Assembly: GCA_902624515.1 (NCBI GenBank)
Contig: CACNYE010000002.1
Location: 1-55,638 of the forward strand
Reading direction: 5' to 3'
DNA from: an uncultured Pelagibacteraceae bacterium
GTDB taxonomy: Bacteria > Pseudomonadota > Alphaproteobacteria > Pelagibacterales > Pelagibacteraceae
DNA length: 55,638 bases
Shown: piece by piece, positions 33,167-43,082 of the stretch
Layout of the letters: the number at the start of each line of letters is the position of its first letter
Position numbering within the stretch: the first letter of the stretch is position 1
Notes under the pieces: generated by a model
Databases searched by the model: none
What the model was told of the DNA's origin: nothing
Seen by the model: the letters and a program-made list of their open reading frames with translations, nothing else
Made by a program: the position numbers and the translations under genes

Positions 33167-34987
33167 ATGTGTGGAATAATTGGCATTAATAGCAATAAAC
33201 CTGTTTCAGCAACTATTATTAATTCTTTAAAGAAATTAGAATATAGAGGTTATGACTCTGCAGGTATAGCAACACTTTTTGATGGATCAATCAATGAGGT
33301 AAAATCTGAGGGTAGAGTAGATAATCTTGAAAAAAATTCTTTAGTTCAAAATATGGAGGGTACTATTGGCATTGGTCATGTAAGATGGGCAACTCATGGA
33401 TTACCTAATAGTATCAATGCACACCCTCATTCATCCCAAAATGTTTCGGTTGTTCACAATGGAATAATCGAAAATTCAACTTTACTAAAAAAATTTTTAG
33501 TTGGCAAAGGACATATATTTAAATCACAAACTGACACTGAGGTTATAGTTCATTTGATAACAGAAAATCTGAAAACTGAGAATATTGTAAATTCAATTAA
33601 AAAAACTTTAAAATCTTTACATGGTAGTTTTGCTATTGGGATTTTATTTAAAGATCAACCAGACTTGATAGTTGGTGCTAGGAGAGGTTCACCTCTAGCA
33701 GTTGGATATGGACCAAATGAAAATTATTTAGGTTCTGACTCTTACGCACTTAAATCGATGACAAATAAGATAACTTATCTAAATGATGGTGAGTTCTGTA
33801 TTATTAAACGGGATCATGTGGAATTTTTTAGTGAAGAAGGAATAAAAGTAAATAAAAAAGTCTTAGAACTATCATCATCTGAAGAAAAATACGAAAAAGG
33901 TGATTATAAGCATTTCATGGCAAAAGAAATAGAGGAACAACCCACAACTCTTAAAAATGGAATTAATGAATATTTAGATACATCTCATAACGATATAAAT
34001 ATCTATAATTTTCCATGGAAAACTAATGAAATATCTTCTGTAACTTTGATTGGTTGTGGTACTGCCTACCATTCATGTTTAATGGCAAAATATTGGTTTG
34101 AAGAATTAACGTCTTTAGATGTCAATATAGATATTGCATCAGAATTTAGATACCGAAAAAACCGATTTAAAAAAGACACTTTATACATATTTGTATCTCA
34201 ATCTGGAGAAACTGCAGATACTTATGCAGCATTGGATTTATGTAAAAAAAATGAAATGAAAACTTGCGCAGTTGTTAACGTTATTGAAAGTTCAATTGCA
34301 AGGGACTCTCAATTTGTTTTACCAATACATTGCGGAACCGAAATTGGCGTTGCCTCTACAAAAGCTTTTTTGGGTCAAATTCTAATTTTATATATCTTAG
34401 CTTTAAAACTTGGATCATTAAGAAAAGATATTGATAAAAAGATTTTTGAAGAGAAAATAAAAGATCTAAAAAAACTTCCCAAATTAGTAGAACAAACATT
34501 ATTAGTAGATAATAAAATTCAAACAGTATCCAGTACTTTTAATAAAGCTAAAGGTTCCATGTTTTTAGGTAGAGGTTTTTCTTTTCCAATTGCACTAGAA
34601 GGGGCATTAAAACTTAAAGAATTATCCTATATACATGCTGAAGGTTACCCAGCAGGTGAAATGAAACATGGACCTTTAGCATTAATCGAAGAGGGTATGC
34701 CAGTTGTTGTGTTAGCTCCAAGAGATAATTATTATAAAAAAACAATTTCGAATATGCAGGAAGTAATTGCAAGAGGAGCTAAAGTTTTACTGGTTACAAA
34801 TAAAAGTAAAGATGAGGTGGTTTCAGAAAACATTTGGGAAAAAATAGAGGTTGAAAGTGCCAATCAAGATCTATTACCATTTCTTTTAACAATTCCTTTA
34901 CAAAAATTAGCTTATTATTCAGCCCTTAAAAAGGGTTATGATATTGATAAACCTAGAAATTTAGCTAAATCAGTAACAGTAGAATGA
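33167..34987 (+). CDS. glmS: Glutamine-fructose-6-phosphate aminotransferase (isomerizing)
   Basis: 606 residues, normal length. The N-terminal glutaminase begins MCGIIG with nucleophile Cys (residue 2); VRWATHGLPN and the loop LEYRGYDSAG follow. Two SIS isomerase domains come after (TLIGCGTAYHSC; SQSGETADT; GRGFSFPIALEGALKLKE), and the protein ends PRNLAKSVTVE, the conserved tail. It makes glucosamine-6-phosphate, the first committed step towards UDP-GlcNAc. Paired directly with the reduced glmU; GlmM is elsewhere. Confidence 0.95.
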   Translation: MCGIIGINSNKPVSATIINSLKKLEYRGYDSAGIATLFDGSINEVKSEGRVDNLEKNSLVQNMEGTIGIGHVRWATHGLPNSINAHPHSSQNVSVVHNGIIENSTLLKKFLVGKGHIFKSQTDTEVIVHLITENLKTENIVNSIKKTLKSLHGSFAIGILFKDQPDLIVGARRGSPLAVGYGPNENYLGSDSYALKSMTNKITYLNDGEFCIIKRDHVEFFSEEGIKVNKKVLELSSSEEKYEKGDYKHFMAKEIEEQPTTLKNGINEYLDTSHNDINIYNFPWKTNEISSVTLIGCGTAYHSCLMAKYWFEELTSLDVNIDIASEFRYRKNRFKKDTLYIFVSQSGETADTYAALDLCKKNEMKTCAVVNVIESSIARDSQFVLPIHCGTEIGVASTKAFLGQILILYILALKLGSLRKDIDKKIFEEKIKDLKKLPKLVEQTLLVDNKIQTVSSTFNKAKGSMFLGRGFSFPIALEGALKLKELSYIHAEGYPAGEMKHGPLALIEEGMPVVVLAPRDNYYKKTISNMQEVIARGAKVLLVTNKSKDEVVSENIWEKIEVESANQDLLPFLLTIPLQKLAYYSALKKGYDIDKPRNLAKSVTVE

Positions 34988-34997
34988 TTTATTAATT

Positions 34998-35822
34998 TTG
35001 AGTAAAGAAAAATATACTTTCAATCAAATAAGATTTACTGCAGATGTAAAAAATATAGATCATTTTGCAATTCTTGATAGAGCTTTCAAATTAAAGATGT
35101 TGGATGTAGATGAAAAAGAAAAAAATATATTATTTAATTTTATTAATTCTATAAAAGGAAAAAGTAAATTCATTAAATCTCAATTATATCAAGATGTTTT
35201 TGCTGATTTTTTAATTAAAAATAATTACAACAAAACTTTCTTAGAATTTGGTGCCACAGATGGTATAGATTTGTCTAATACACATTTTCTTGAAAATTAT
35301 TCAAAATGGAGAGGTGTTTTAGGAGAACCTGATCCTCAATGGCATGAACAGTTAAAAAAAAATAGACCTGATAGTAAAATAATTACGAAATGTATTTGGA
35401 AAAAGACTGGTGAAAATTTAGATTTTTTAAGTTCCGAAAATGGAGTTTTATCTACAATAAATTCATTTAGATATAGTGATAAAGATAGTATGTCTGAAAA
35501 TTCAAAACTTAGAAATAAGAAATTTAAAAATTTTAAAATTGAGTCTATATCATTAAACGATCTTATAAGAGATGAATTTAATGATACAGTCCCCTCTTAT
35601 ATCTCTGTAGATACAGAAGGTTCTGAATTTGAAATATTAAAAAATTTTGATTTTAAAAAATATCAACCAATATTTTTTACTGTTGAGCACAATTATACTT
35701 TTAATCAAAAAAATATAGATGAATTAATGATTGCAAATGATTATGTGAGAATTTTTAGAAAAATTACGTCATTTGATGCTTGGTACGTGTTAAAAGATGC
35801 CTTAGATATTAAATATTTTTAA
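34998..35822 (+). CDS. FkbM-family methyltransferase
   Basis: 274 residues beginning at TTG 34998; no ATG occurs in the first 30 codons and no ribosome site is obvious, so the start is uncertain. FLEFGATDGIDLSNTHFLE (about 80-98) is the SAM-binding loop, GVLGEPDPQWHEQL the beta-2 end, and PSYISVDTEGSEFEIL (about 195-210) the FkbM signature. It probably O-methylates a sugar. It lies between glmS and the DAHP synthase gene and has surface-glycan character, like an insertion into a housekeeping run. Confidence 0.82.
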   Translation: MSKEKYTFNQIRFTADVKNIDHFAILDRAFKLKMLDVDEKEKNILFNFINSIKGKSKFIKSQLYQDVFADFLIKNNYNKTFLEFGATDGIDLSNTHFLENYSKWRGVLGEPDPQWHEQLKKNRPDSKIITKCIWKKTGENLDFLSSENGVLSTINSFRYSDKDSMSENSKLRNKKFKNFKIESISLNDLIRDEFNDTVPSYISVDTEGSEFEILKNFDFKKYQPIFFTVEHNYTFNQKNIDELMIANDYVRIFRKITSFDAWYVLKDALDIKYF

Positions 35823-35871
35823 AGTTTCTTGAATTGCTAAAAAACTCTGATAAAACAATTTCAGGTTGAAC

Positions 35872-37251
35872 ATGAAAAATTGGAAAATTAATAGTTGGAG
35901 AAAGTTCCCAGTTAAACATATTCCTGAATATCAGGATAAAAAAGAATTGGATCAGGTTTTGAATAAAATAAAATCTTTTCCCCCACTTGTTTTTGCTGAA
36001 GAGACAAGACACTTAAAACAACAACTTGCAGAAGTTGTGGATGGGAAAGCTTTTTTATTACAGGGAGGAGATTGTGCAGAGAGTTTTGCAGAATTTAATC
36101 CAGATAATATAAGAGATTTCTTTAAAGTAATTCTTCAGATGTCATTAGTATTAACTTATTCAGCTTCACTCCCAGTAATTAAACTAGGAAGAATAGCAGG
36201 TCAATTTGCAAAACCTAGAAGTGCACCGACTGAAAAACAAAATGATACAGAACTACCAAGTTACCTTGGTGATAATGTGAATGGTATAGAATTTACAGAA
36301 AAAGCTAGAAAGCATGATCCAAAAAGATTGTTTAAAGCTTACTCACAATCAGCTTCAACATTAAATCTTTTAAGAGCATTTTCACATGGTGGGTTTGCAG
36401 ATTTGAAAAAAGTTCACTTATGGAACTTAGGCTATATTAAAAAAAGTCCTCAAGCTAAAAGATTCAAAGAATTAGAAGACAAGATTGCCGATGCGTTAGC
36501 ATTCATGGATGCTTGTGGAATAAATTCTGAATTTAATAGAAGATTAAAGACAGTAAATTTTTGGACGTCTCATGAAGCTTTACACTTACCTTTTGAAGAA
36601 AGTATGACGAGAATTGACTCAACTACAGGGGAACATCACGCAACATCAGCTCATTTTGTATGGATTGGTGATAGAACAAGACAATTAGATGGAGGTCACG
36701 TTGAATATTGCAGGGGTATAGAAAATCCTATTGGAATAAAATGTGGACCTACAAGCAAACCTGATGAAATAGTAAAGATTTGCAATTTGATCAATCCTGC
36801 AAATGAAAAAGGTAAAATTACTTTAATATCAAGATTTGGACATGACAGCGTTGGAAAATATTTACCAAAACTTATTCGTGGAATTAAAAAAGAGGGTGTA
36901 AATGTCATTTGGTCATGTGATCCAATGCATGGAAATACAATTCAATCTACCACTGGTTTTAAAACAAGGCGTTTTAATAACGTATTAAAAGAGGTTAAAG
37001 ATGTATTTGCTGTACACCAAAGCGAAGGATCTTATGCGGGTGGATTACATATTGAGATGACTGGTCAAAATGTAACTGAATGCACTGGTGGAGCTAAAAA
37101 TATTCAAGATCAAGATTTGTCCAGCAGATATCATACTCATTGTGATCCAAGACTTAATGCAGATCAAGCTTTAGAATTAGCTTTTTTAATTTCAGATGAG
37201 ATAAAAAAGAATAGCAGTTATTCTAAAAATGCTATTCAAGCGGCATCTTAA
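35872..37251 (+). CDS. Class II 3-deoxy-7-phosphoheptulonate (DAHP) synthase
   Basis: About 459 residues of the plant/Pseudomonas-type AroA-II family, first step of the shikimate pathway (PEP plus erythrose-4-phosphate). QGGDCAESFAEF (metal Cys), GRIAGQFAKPRS, WIGDRTRQLDGGH, and CDPMHGNT and ECTGG motifs are all present. ATG 35872 preceded by CAGG is preferred to the TTG two codons earlier. No aromatic-pathway neighbours are here, so it stands apart from its pathway, as is common in this lineage. Confidence 0.92.
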   Translation: MKNWKINSWRKFPVKHIPEYQDKKELDQVLNKIKSFPPLVFAEETRHLKQQLAEVVDGKAFLLQGGDCAESFAEFNPDNIRDFFKVILQMSLVLTYSASLPVIKLGRIAGQFAKPRSAPTEKQNDTELPSYLGDNVNGIEFTEKARKHDPKRLFKAYSQSASTLNLLRAFSHGGFADLKKVHLWNLGYIKKSPQAKRFKELEDKIADALAFMDACGINSEFNRRLKTVNFWTSHEALHLPFEESMTRIDSTTGEHHATSAHFVWIGDRTRQLDGGHVEYCRGIENPIGIKCGPTSKPDEIVKICNLINPANEKGKITLISRFGHDSVGKYLPKLIRGIKKEGVNVIWSCDPMHGNTIQSTTGFKTRRFNNVLKEVKDVFAVHQSEGSYAGGLHIEMTGQNVTECTGGAKNIQDQDLSSRYHTHCDPRLNADQALELAFLISDEIKKNSSYSKNAIQAAS

Positions 37252-37289
37252 GCTATTGCTATAATAATGTAGATTGTTAAATAAGTATT

Positions 37290-38027
37290 ATGAATCCTTC
37301 GGAAAAAGTAAAATACATATCAAATTGGATTAAGTCCTATGTTGAAAAAATGCCAAATAGAGCTCAATCATTAGTGATTGGAATTTCTGGAGGCATAGAT
37401 TCGTCTGTATCGAGTACATTGAGTGCAATGACGGGTTTAAAAACTATTGTGTTAACAATGCCTATAAAGCAAAAAGAAAATCAACACGATTTAAGTTTAA
37501 AGCATCAACAATGGCTAGTAAAAAATTTCAAAAATGTCGAAGCTTATACTTTAAGCTTAGATAAACTCTTTGAGACATTTTCTACAACACTAAATAAATT
37601 TGATAACGAACATGGTTTTGCTAATTCAAGAGCTAGACTGAGAATGACCACCCTTTATCAGGTTGCGGCTGCAAACAAAGGAATCGTAGTTGGAACAGGT
37701 AATAAAGTAGAGGATTTTGGAGTAGGTTTTTATACAAAATATGGAGATGGTGGTGTTGATATATCTCCTATAGCAGATTGTAACAAAACTGAAGTATGGG
37801 AATTAGGCAAAGAATTAGGTATTTTAAAAGAAATTATCGATGCTCCACCTACAGATGGTTTATGGGATGATGGAAGAACAGATGAGGGTCAATTAGGATT
37901 TAAATATTCAGAACTTGAAGATGCAATGGGTAATCCAAATTCACCCCACAGAGAAGAGTACGAAAAAATTAGAAATCAAAACTTGCATAAAATGGAGCCA
38001 ATTCCAGTTTGCAAGATTCCTGGTTAA
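37290..38027 (+). CDS. nadE: NH3-dependent NAD synthetase
   Basis: 245 residues, short form without the glutaminase domain. The ATP-pyrophosphatase loop GISGGIDSS (31-39), ANSRARLRMTTLYQVAA, GTGNKVEDFGVGFYTKYGDGGVDISP and DGLWDDGRTDEGQLG are diagnostic. It amidates deamido-NAD with ammonia. TATAAT occurs about 25 bases before the ATG but lacks a good -35. Next gene cysS is independent (52-base gap). Confidence 0.93.
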   Translation: MNPSEKVKYISNWIKSYVEKMPNRAQSLVIGISGGIDSSVSSTLSAMTGLKTIVLTMPIKQKENQHDLSLKHQQWLVKNFKNVEAYTLSLDKLFETFSTTLNKFDNEHGFANSRARLRMTTLYQVAAANKGIVVGTGNKVEDFGVGFYTKYGDGGVDISPIADCNKTEVWELGKELGILKEIIDAPPTDGLWDDGRTDEGQLGFKYSELEDAMGNPNSPHREEYEKIRNQNLHKMEPIPVCKIPG

Positions 38028-38078
38028 TCAATTAGATTAACAAATCATCAAATAAGGTATATTTCTTAATTAACTGAT

Positions 38079-39422
38079 ATGGATATTTTTTTAACAAATA
38101 ATTTAAGTAATAAAAAAGAACTTTTTGCTCCTATAGAAAAAGCAAATGTGAGGATGTATGTTTGTGGACCCACAGTTTATGATGATCCACATATAGGAAA
38201 TGCAAGGCCATTAGTAATTTTTGATATCTTATTTAAATTACTAAAAAACAATTTTACAAAAGTTACTTATGTAAGGAATATAACAGATATTGATGATAAG
38301 ATTATCAAATCTTCTCAGGAACAAAAAATCTCAACAAAAGAACTCACAGAAAAAGTAACCTTAAGTTTTTTGAAAGATTGTGAGTTTTTAAATTGTGAAA
38401 ATCCTACTCATCAGCCAAAAGCTACTGAACATATTAATCTAATGATTGAGATGATTAATGATTTAATTAAAAAAGGATTTGCATATGAAAATAAAAATCA
38501 TGTTTATTTTGAAGTTAAAAAATTTTCTGACTATGGCAAATTATCAAATAAAAATTTAGAGGATTTAGTTGCTGGATTCAGAGTGGAAATAAGTGAAAAT
38601 AAGAAAAATTCTGAGGATTTTGTATTATGGAAACCATCAAATAATGATGAACCAGCCTGGGATTCCCCTTGGGGTAAAGGCAGACCAGGTTGGCATTTAG
38701 AGTGTTCAGCGATGTCAAAAAAATTCTTAGGAAATGAATTTGATATTCATGGTGGAGGTATAGACTTAATTTTTCCTCATCACGAAAATGAAATAGCTCA
38801 ATCTAGATGTGCCAATAATACAAAAGTTTTTGCAAATTATTGGATCCACAATGCATTTATTACATTGTCTAATGAAAAAATGGCTAAGTCTCAAGGCAAC
38901 ATTCTAAAAATAAAAGATTTTAGAGATAAGATTAGTGGCCAAATTATAAGGTTAGCTTTAATGAGTGCACATTATAAACAACCATTAGATTGGAACAATA
39001 AACTATTAAGTAATTGTGAAAGTACTTTAGATAAATGGTATAAAGTATATTCATCAAGTTTAAAATCTATAAAAGTTCCAGATGAAATTTTAAAACCACT
39101 GTATGAGGATTTGAATACCCCTGGATATATTGCAAACCTTCATAAGTTATTTGAAAAAGCTAATAAAGGTGAAAATGTAGACTTATTTATTTCAGCTTGT
39201 AAATTTATTGGATTGATGAACGAAAATGCTGAGGAATGGAATGAATTTAAAAAGAAAAGAGTCTCAATAACGGAATCTGAAATTGAAAATATGCTTAGTT
39301 TAAGAGATAAGGCTAGAGAAAATAAGAATTATAAAGAAGCAGATAGAATTCGTGATGAACTTTTAGACAAAGGTGTTTTAATAGAAGATAAAGATGGTAA
39401 AACACTGTGGAAATTTAAATGA
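38079..39422 (+). CDS. cysS: Cysteinyl-tRNA synthetase
   Basis: 447 residues. Class I signatures are HIGN (38-41, in VCGPTVYDDPHIGNARP) and KMAKSQGN (KMSKS loop). Zn ligands are Cys29, and those in WHLECSAM and FPHHENE. It charges tRNA-Cys. It overlaps cimA by four bases (ATGA), an unusual pairing with isoleucine synthesis. The anticodon-binding tail (AREN...YKEADRIRDELLDKGVLIEDKDG) is intact. Confidence 0.95.
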   Translation: MDIFLTNNLSNKKELFAPIEKANVRMYVCGPTVYDDPHIGNARPLVIFDILFKLLKNNFTKVTYVRNITDIDDKIIKSSQEQKISTKELTEKVTLSFLKDCEFLNCENPTHQPKATEHINLMIEMINDLIKKGFAYENKNHVYFEVKKFSDYGKLSNKNLEDLVAGFRVEISENKKNSEDFVLWKPSNNDEPAWDSPWGKGRPGWHLECSAMSKKFLGNEFDIHGGGIDLIFPHHENEIAQSRCANNTKVFANYWIHNAFITLSNEKMAKSQGNILKIKDFRDKISGQIIRLALMSAHYKQPLDWNNKLLSNCESTLDKWYKVYSSSLKSIKVPDEILKPLYEDLNTPGYIANLHKLFEKANKGENVDLFISACKFIGLMNENAEEWNEFKKKRVSITESEIENMLSLRDKARENKNYKEADRIRDELLDKGVLIEDKDGKTLWKFK

Positions 39423-41020
39423 GTAAAGAAAAATTATACATATTTGATACTACTCTAAGAGATGGAGCTCAAACACAAGGTGTTGACTTTTCTTTAGAAG
39501 ATAAAGAAAAAATTGCCTTAGCTTTGGATAATTTGGGTGTGGATTATATTGAGGCTGGATGGCCTGGGGCTAATCCAACTGATACAGAATTTTTTCAAAA
39601 AAAACATAATTTTACAAATTCAAAACTAACATCTTTTGGTATGACTAAGAGATCCGGCCGAAGTGCAGAAAATGATACTGGGTTATCGGCGATTATGAAT
39701 TCTAATACTTCTGCAGTTTGTTTGGTAGGAAAATCTTGGGATTTCCATGTTGAAGTTGCTCTAGGAATTTCAAATGAAGAAAATTTAGATAATATTTCAG
39801 AAAGTGCCAAACATTTTGTTAAATCAAAAAAAGAATTTATGTTTGATGCAGAACATTTTTTTGATGGTTATAAAGCAAATCCAAAATATGCGCTTTCATG
39901 TATTAAAGCTGCCTATGATCAAGGAGCAAGATGGATTGTTTTGTGTGACACGAATGGTGGAACACTACCGCATGAAGTTTCTAAAATTGTGTCTGAGGTA
40001 TCAAAGGTCATTCCAGGAAAAAATTTGGGTATTCATGCTCATAATGATACTGGTAATGCAGTCGCAAATTCTTTAGCTGCAGTAATATCAGGAGTACGTC
40101 AAATCCAAGGAACTATTAACGGATTAGGAGAAAGATGTGGTAATGCAAATTTAATGTCATTAATCCCAACAATTTTTTTAAAAAAAGATTTTTCATCTAA
40201 ATTTGAAATTGGCATAAAATCTGACAGTATTAAAAATTTAACTGATTGTTCGAGATTGTTAGATGAAATTTTAAATAGAAAACCTAATCAACATTTACCA
40301 TATGTTGGTGCAGCTGCTTTTTCCCACAAAGGAGGATTGCATGTTTCAGCTGTTCAAAAAGATCCAAAAACTTATGAGCATATAGATCCTGAAGAGGTAG
40401 GTAACAACAGAAATATTGTTGTTTCTGATCAGTCGGGTAAATCAAATATTATTTCAAGATTAAAAAGTATCAAAATTGATATTGAGGAAAATGACCCTAA
40501 AATTAAGAAATTATTAGATGAAGTTAAAGACAGAGAATTTATTGGTTATAGTTATGATGGAGCTGATGCATCATTTGAATTATTGGCTAGAAGAATTATT
40601 GGTGAAATACCAAGATATATATCAATTAATGAATATGATGTTTCGGTAAAAAAAAATAAATCAGGTGATATAGTTTCATCTGCAAAAGCTCAATTAGAAG
40701 TTGATGGTGAAAAAATTGTTTGCGAAGGTGAAGGTAATGGCCCAGTAAATGCTTTAGATAATGCTATAAGACAGAATGTTGATCGATTAGCAAAATATTC
40801 TAAATATTTGAAGGATTTAAAATTAGTTGATTATAAAGTTAGAATTTTAAATACAGGAACAGAGGCAGTTACAAGAGTCTCTATTGAAAGCACAGATTCC
40901 AAAGGAAAAAATTGGTTTACTATTGGTGTATCAACAAACATTATTGACGCTTCATTCAAAGCATTGATTGATAGTTTAGATTATAAATTGTTTAAAGATA
41001 ATGCTCCTGCCAGTAAGTGA
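39419..41020 (+). CDS. cimA: (R)-citramalate synthase
   Basis: 533 residues of the IPMS/citramalate family. IFDTTLRDGAQTQGVDFSLEDK (7-28) with the D-G-A-Q motif, GIHAHNDTGNAVANS and NGLGERCGNANL form the TIM barrel, and the C-terminal LeuA regulatory dimer domain (about 395-520) ends the protein. The N-terminal sequence matches CimA more than LeuA. It condenses pyruvate and acetyl-CoA to citramalate, giving 2-ketobutyrate for isoleucine without threonine deaminase. The trmJ-like gene begins at its stop. Confidence 0.9.
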   Translation: MSKEKLYIFDTTLRDGAQTQGVDFSLEDKEKIALALDNLGVDYIEAGWPGANPTDTEFFQKKHNFTNSKLTSFGMTKRSGRSAENDTGLSAIMNSNTSAVCLVGKSWDFHVEVALGISNEENLDNISESAKHFVKSKKEFMFDAEHFFDGYKANPKYALSCIKAAYDQGARWIVLCDTNGGTLPHEVSKIVSEVSKVIPGKNLGIHAHNDTGNAVANSLAAVISGVRQIQGTINGLGERCGNANLMSLIPTIFLKKDFSSKFEIGIKSDSIKNLTDCSRLLDEILNRKPNQHLPYVGAAAFSHKGGLHVSAVQKDPKTYEHIDPEEVGNNRNIVVSDQSGKSNIISRLKSIKIDIEENDPKIKKLLDEVKDREFIGYSYDGADASFELLARRIIGEIPRYISINEYDVSVKKNKSGDIVSSAKAQLEVDGEKIVCEGEGNGPVNALDNAIRQNVDRLAKYSKYLKDLKLVDYKVRILNTGTEAVTRVSIESTDSKGKNWFTIGVSTNIIDASFKALIDSLDYKLFKDNAPASK

Positions 41021-41731
41021 ATGAATAATAATATCTTTTTTATTTTACATAAACCACAATTATCTGAAAATATAGGTGCTTGCGCGAGAGCAATCAAAAA
41101 CTTTAATTTTAAGAAATTAGTTTTAATTAATCCTAAACCCATTTTTCCAAACGATAAGATTTTAGCTACATCTGTTGGAGCTAAAGATATTATTAATCAA
41201 AGTAAAAATTATGACTCTTTAGAAAAAGCTATAAATAAAATTGATATTATTATTGCTACGTCCGCGAGATTTAGAAATAAAAATATAAAACATATCAACT
41301 TGGATGATCTAAAAAAAATAAATTTTAAAAAGAAAATAGGTTTTTTATTCGGATCAGAAGCATCAGGTTTATCAAATGACGAGATTAGTTATGCAAATTA
41401 TACACTACAAATACCCACTAACCCTGATTTTAAGTCTCTCAATCTATCCCATAGTTTAATAATAATAGCTCAATATGTAGCTAGTATTAATAAATTAAAA
41501 AGTGTCCCATTTAGAAAATCAAAAAAAGTTAAATCAGCAAGTAAAAAAGAAATCCAATCGATGTTAAGTATTTGTATTAAAAATTTAGATGAAATTAATT
41601 TTTTTAGACCTAAAGAAAAGAGACCTAAAATGTTAGAGAACCTTAGAAATATTTTTTATAAAATGGACTTATCTGATAAAGAAACTCGTATATTATCAGG
41701 TGTATTTGCGAGTTTAAGTAAAAAACGTTGA
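41021..41731 (+). CDS. TrmH/TrmJ-family tRNA/rRNA methyltransferase
   Basis: 236 residues with a SPOUT fold: FILHKPQLSENIGACARAIKNF (5-26), FLFGSEASGLSNDEI (about 110-124) and IPTNPDFKSLNLSHSLIIIAQ (about 130-150, the trefoil knot). The C-terminal helical tail resembles TrmJ, which 2'-O-methylates position 32 of tRNAs; other targets are possible. Its stop codon directly precedes the rpsD promoter. Confidence 0.87.
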   Translation: MNNNIFFILHKPQLSENIGACARAIKNFNFKKLVLINPKPIFPNDKILATSVGAKDIINQSKNYDSLEKAINKIDIIIATSARFRNKNIKHINLDDLKKINFKKKIGFLFGSEASGLSNDEISYANYTLQIPTNPDFKSLNLSHSLIIIAQYVASINKLKSVPFRKSKKVKSASKKEIQSMLSICIKNLDEINFFRPKEKRPKMLENLRNIFYKMDLSDKETRILSGVFASLSKKR

Positions 41732-41759
41732 TTGACAAAATAATGAGTAAGTTTATAAA
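41732..41759 (+). promoter_or_regulatory. rpsD promoter
   Basis: Perfect TTGACA (41732-41737), a 16-base spacer and TATAAA (41754-41759). It begins directly after the trmJ-like stop. Transcription would start about 6 bases before the rpsD ATG, so the S4 mRNA would have almost no leader. Confidence 0.75.
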
Positions 41760-41771
41760 ACCTCTTACTAA

Positions 41772-42389
41772 ATGACAAAAAGATTAAACTCTAAACACAA
41801 AGTCGATAGAAGATTAAAGGTTAACCTTTGGGGTAGACCCAAGAGTCCATTTAATTCAAGAGCATATGGTCCTGGACAGCACGGACAAACAAAAGCTTCC
41901 AAACCTTCAGATTTTGGTATCCAGCTTCAAGCGAAACAAAAATTAAAAGCTTATTATGGAAATATTAATGAAAGACAATTCAGAAATATTTATAGAAAAG
42001 CAACAATGCTTAAAGGTGATACAGGAGAAAATTTAATTGGATTACTAGAGAGAAGATTAGATGCAGTGATTTATAGAGCAAAGTTTGCTACAACAATTTT
42101 TTCAGCTCGACAATTAATTAATCATAGTCATGTCAAGGTTAATGGAAAAAAAGTTAACATCGCAAGTTATTTAGTTAAAGAAGAAGACACAATTGAAATT
42201 AGAGATAAATCTAAACAATTAGCAATAATAGACATTGCTTTAGCAAATAAAGAAAGAGAAACACCAGAATACATTCAATTGGATCAAAAAAATAAAAAGT
42301 TAAAATTTGTTAGAGTTCCAAAGTTTGAAGAAGTTCCTTATCCAATTGTTATGGAGCCTAACTTAGTTATTGAATATTATTCAAGATAA
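41772..42389 (+). CDS. rpsD: 30S ribosomal protein S4
   Basis: 205 residues, full length. It begins [23 protein letters not shown] and carries the S4 RNA-binding domain ([37 protein letters not shown]; about 92-150). The N-terminal region lacks the zinc-type Cys cluster seen in some S4 versions. Primary 16S rRNA binding protein. It is a stand-alone gene with a strong promoter, followed by glycan-type genes. Confidence 0.97.
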   Translation: MTKRLNSKHKVDRRLKVNLWGRPKSPFNSRAYGPGQHGQTKASKPSDFGIQLQAKQKLKAYYGNINERQFRNIYRKATMLKGDTGENLIGLLERRLDAVIYRAKFATTIFSARQLINHSHVKVNGKKVNIASYLVKEEDTIEIRDKSKQLAIIDIALANKERETPEYIQLDQKNKKLKFVRVPKFEEVPYPIVMEPNLVIEYYSR

Positions 42390-42398
42390 CCTTCACAA

Positions 42399-43082
42399 AT
42401 GTCTAAAATAAAATATGATGGCTATGAGCTTGAATATTTTGATTCAGCCTCTAATTTTAGAGATTATCAACTTAAATTAATAAAAGATCACTTATCAGGT
42501 GATCTTGCAGAAGTTGGGCCAGGAAGAGGAGAGTTTGTTAATTATTATAAAAAATATTTAAGTTCTATAAAATTAATTGAACCAGACAAAAATCTTTTTA
42601 ATATTTTAAAAAAAAAACATAAAAAAAAAAATATTAGAATTGAAAATAATACTATTGATAAAATAAAAAATAAATTTAATACAATAATTTATTTTGATGT
42701 TTTAGAACATATTAAATATGATTTAAAAGAAGTAAAAGAGGCCAAAAAAAAATTAAAAAAAAATGGTTTACTAATATTTAGCGTCCCTGCATATCAAATC
42801 TTTTATAATCAATTTGATAAATCAGTTGGACATTTTAAAAGATATAATAAAAATGATTTTAAAAAAATATCATATAAAACAAACCTTAAAATAGAAAAAA
42901 TGATATATTACGACAGTGTTGGTTTATTTTTATTAATAATTAATAAATTATTTAATTTTTCAAATAAAAATTTGAAGAATAATATAAAAATTTGGAATTT
43001 TTTAATACCATTTTCAAAATTTGTTGATTTCATAACCTTTAATAAATTTGGTAAATCATTACTATGTATTTTAAGGAAATGA
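42399..43082 (+). CDS. Class I SAM-dependent methyltransferase
   Basis: 227 residues. LAEVGPGRGEFVNYY (about 35-50) is the SAM loop, IKLIEPDKNLF the beta-2 end, and YFDVLEHIKYDLKE (about 103-116) the motif of UbiE/COQ5-like Methyltransf_11/12 enzymes. A VPAYQIFYNQFDKSVGHFKRY segment matches methyltransferases of glycan clusters. It is extremely Lys/Asn-rich with long poly(A) runs near 42607-42640, unlike rpsD just upstream. It is coupled to the membrane glycosyltransferase gene by overlap. Confidence 0.82.
   Translation: MSKIKYDGYELEYFDSASNFRDYQLKLIKDHLSGDLAEVGPGRGEFVNYYKKYLSSIKLIEPDKNLFNILKKKHKKKNIRIENNTIDKIKNKFNTIIYFDVLEHIKYDLKEVKEAKKKLKKNGLLIFSVPAYQIFYNQFDKSVGHFKRYNKNDFKKISYKTNLKIEKMIYYDSVGLFLLIINKLFNFSNKNLKNNIKIWNFLIPFSKFVDFITFNKFGKSLLCILRK

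Noticed and set aside
39804-40076. Second-frame ORF inside cimA
   Set aside because: Overlaps the conserved cimA barrel motifs in another frame; no sign of independent coding.
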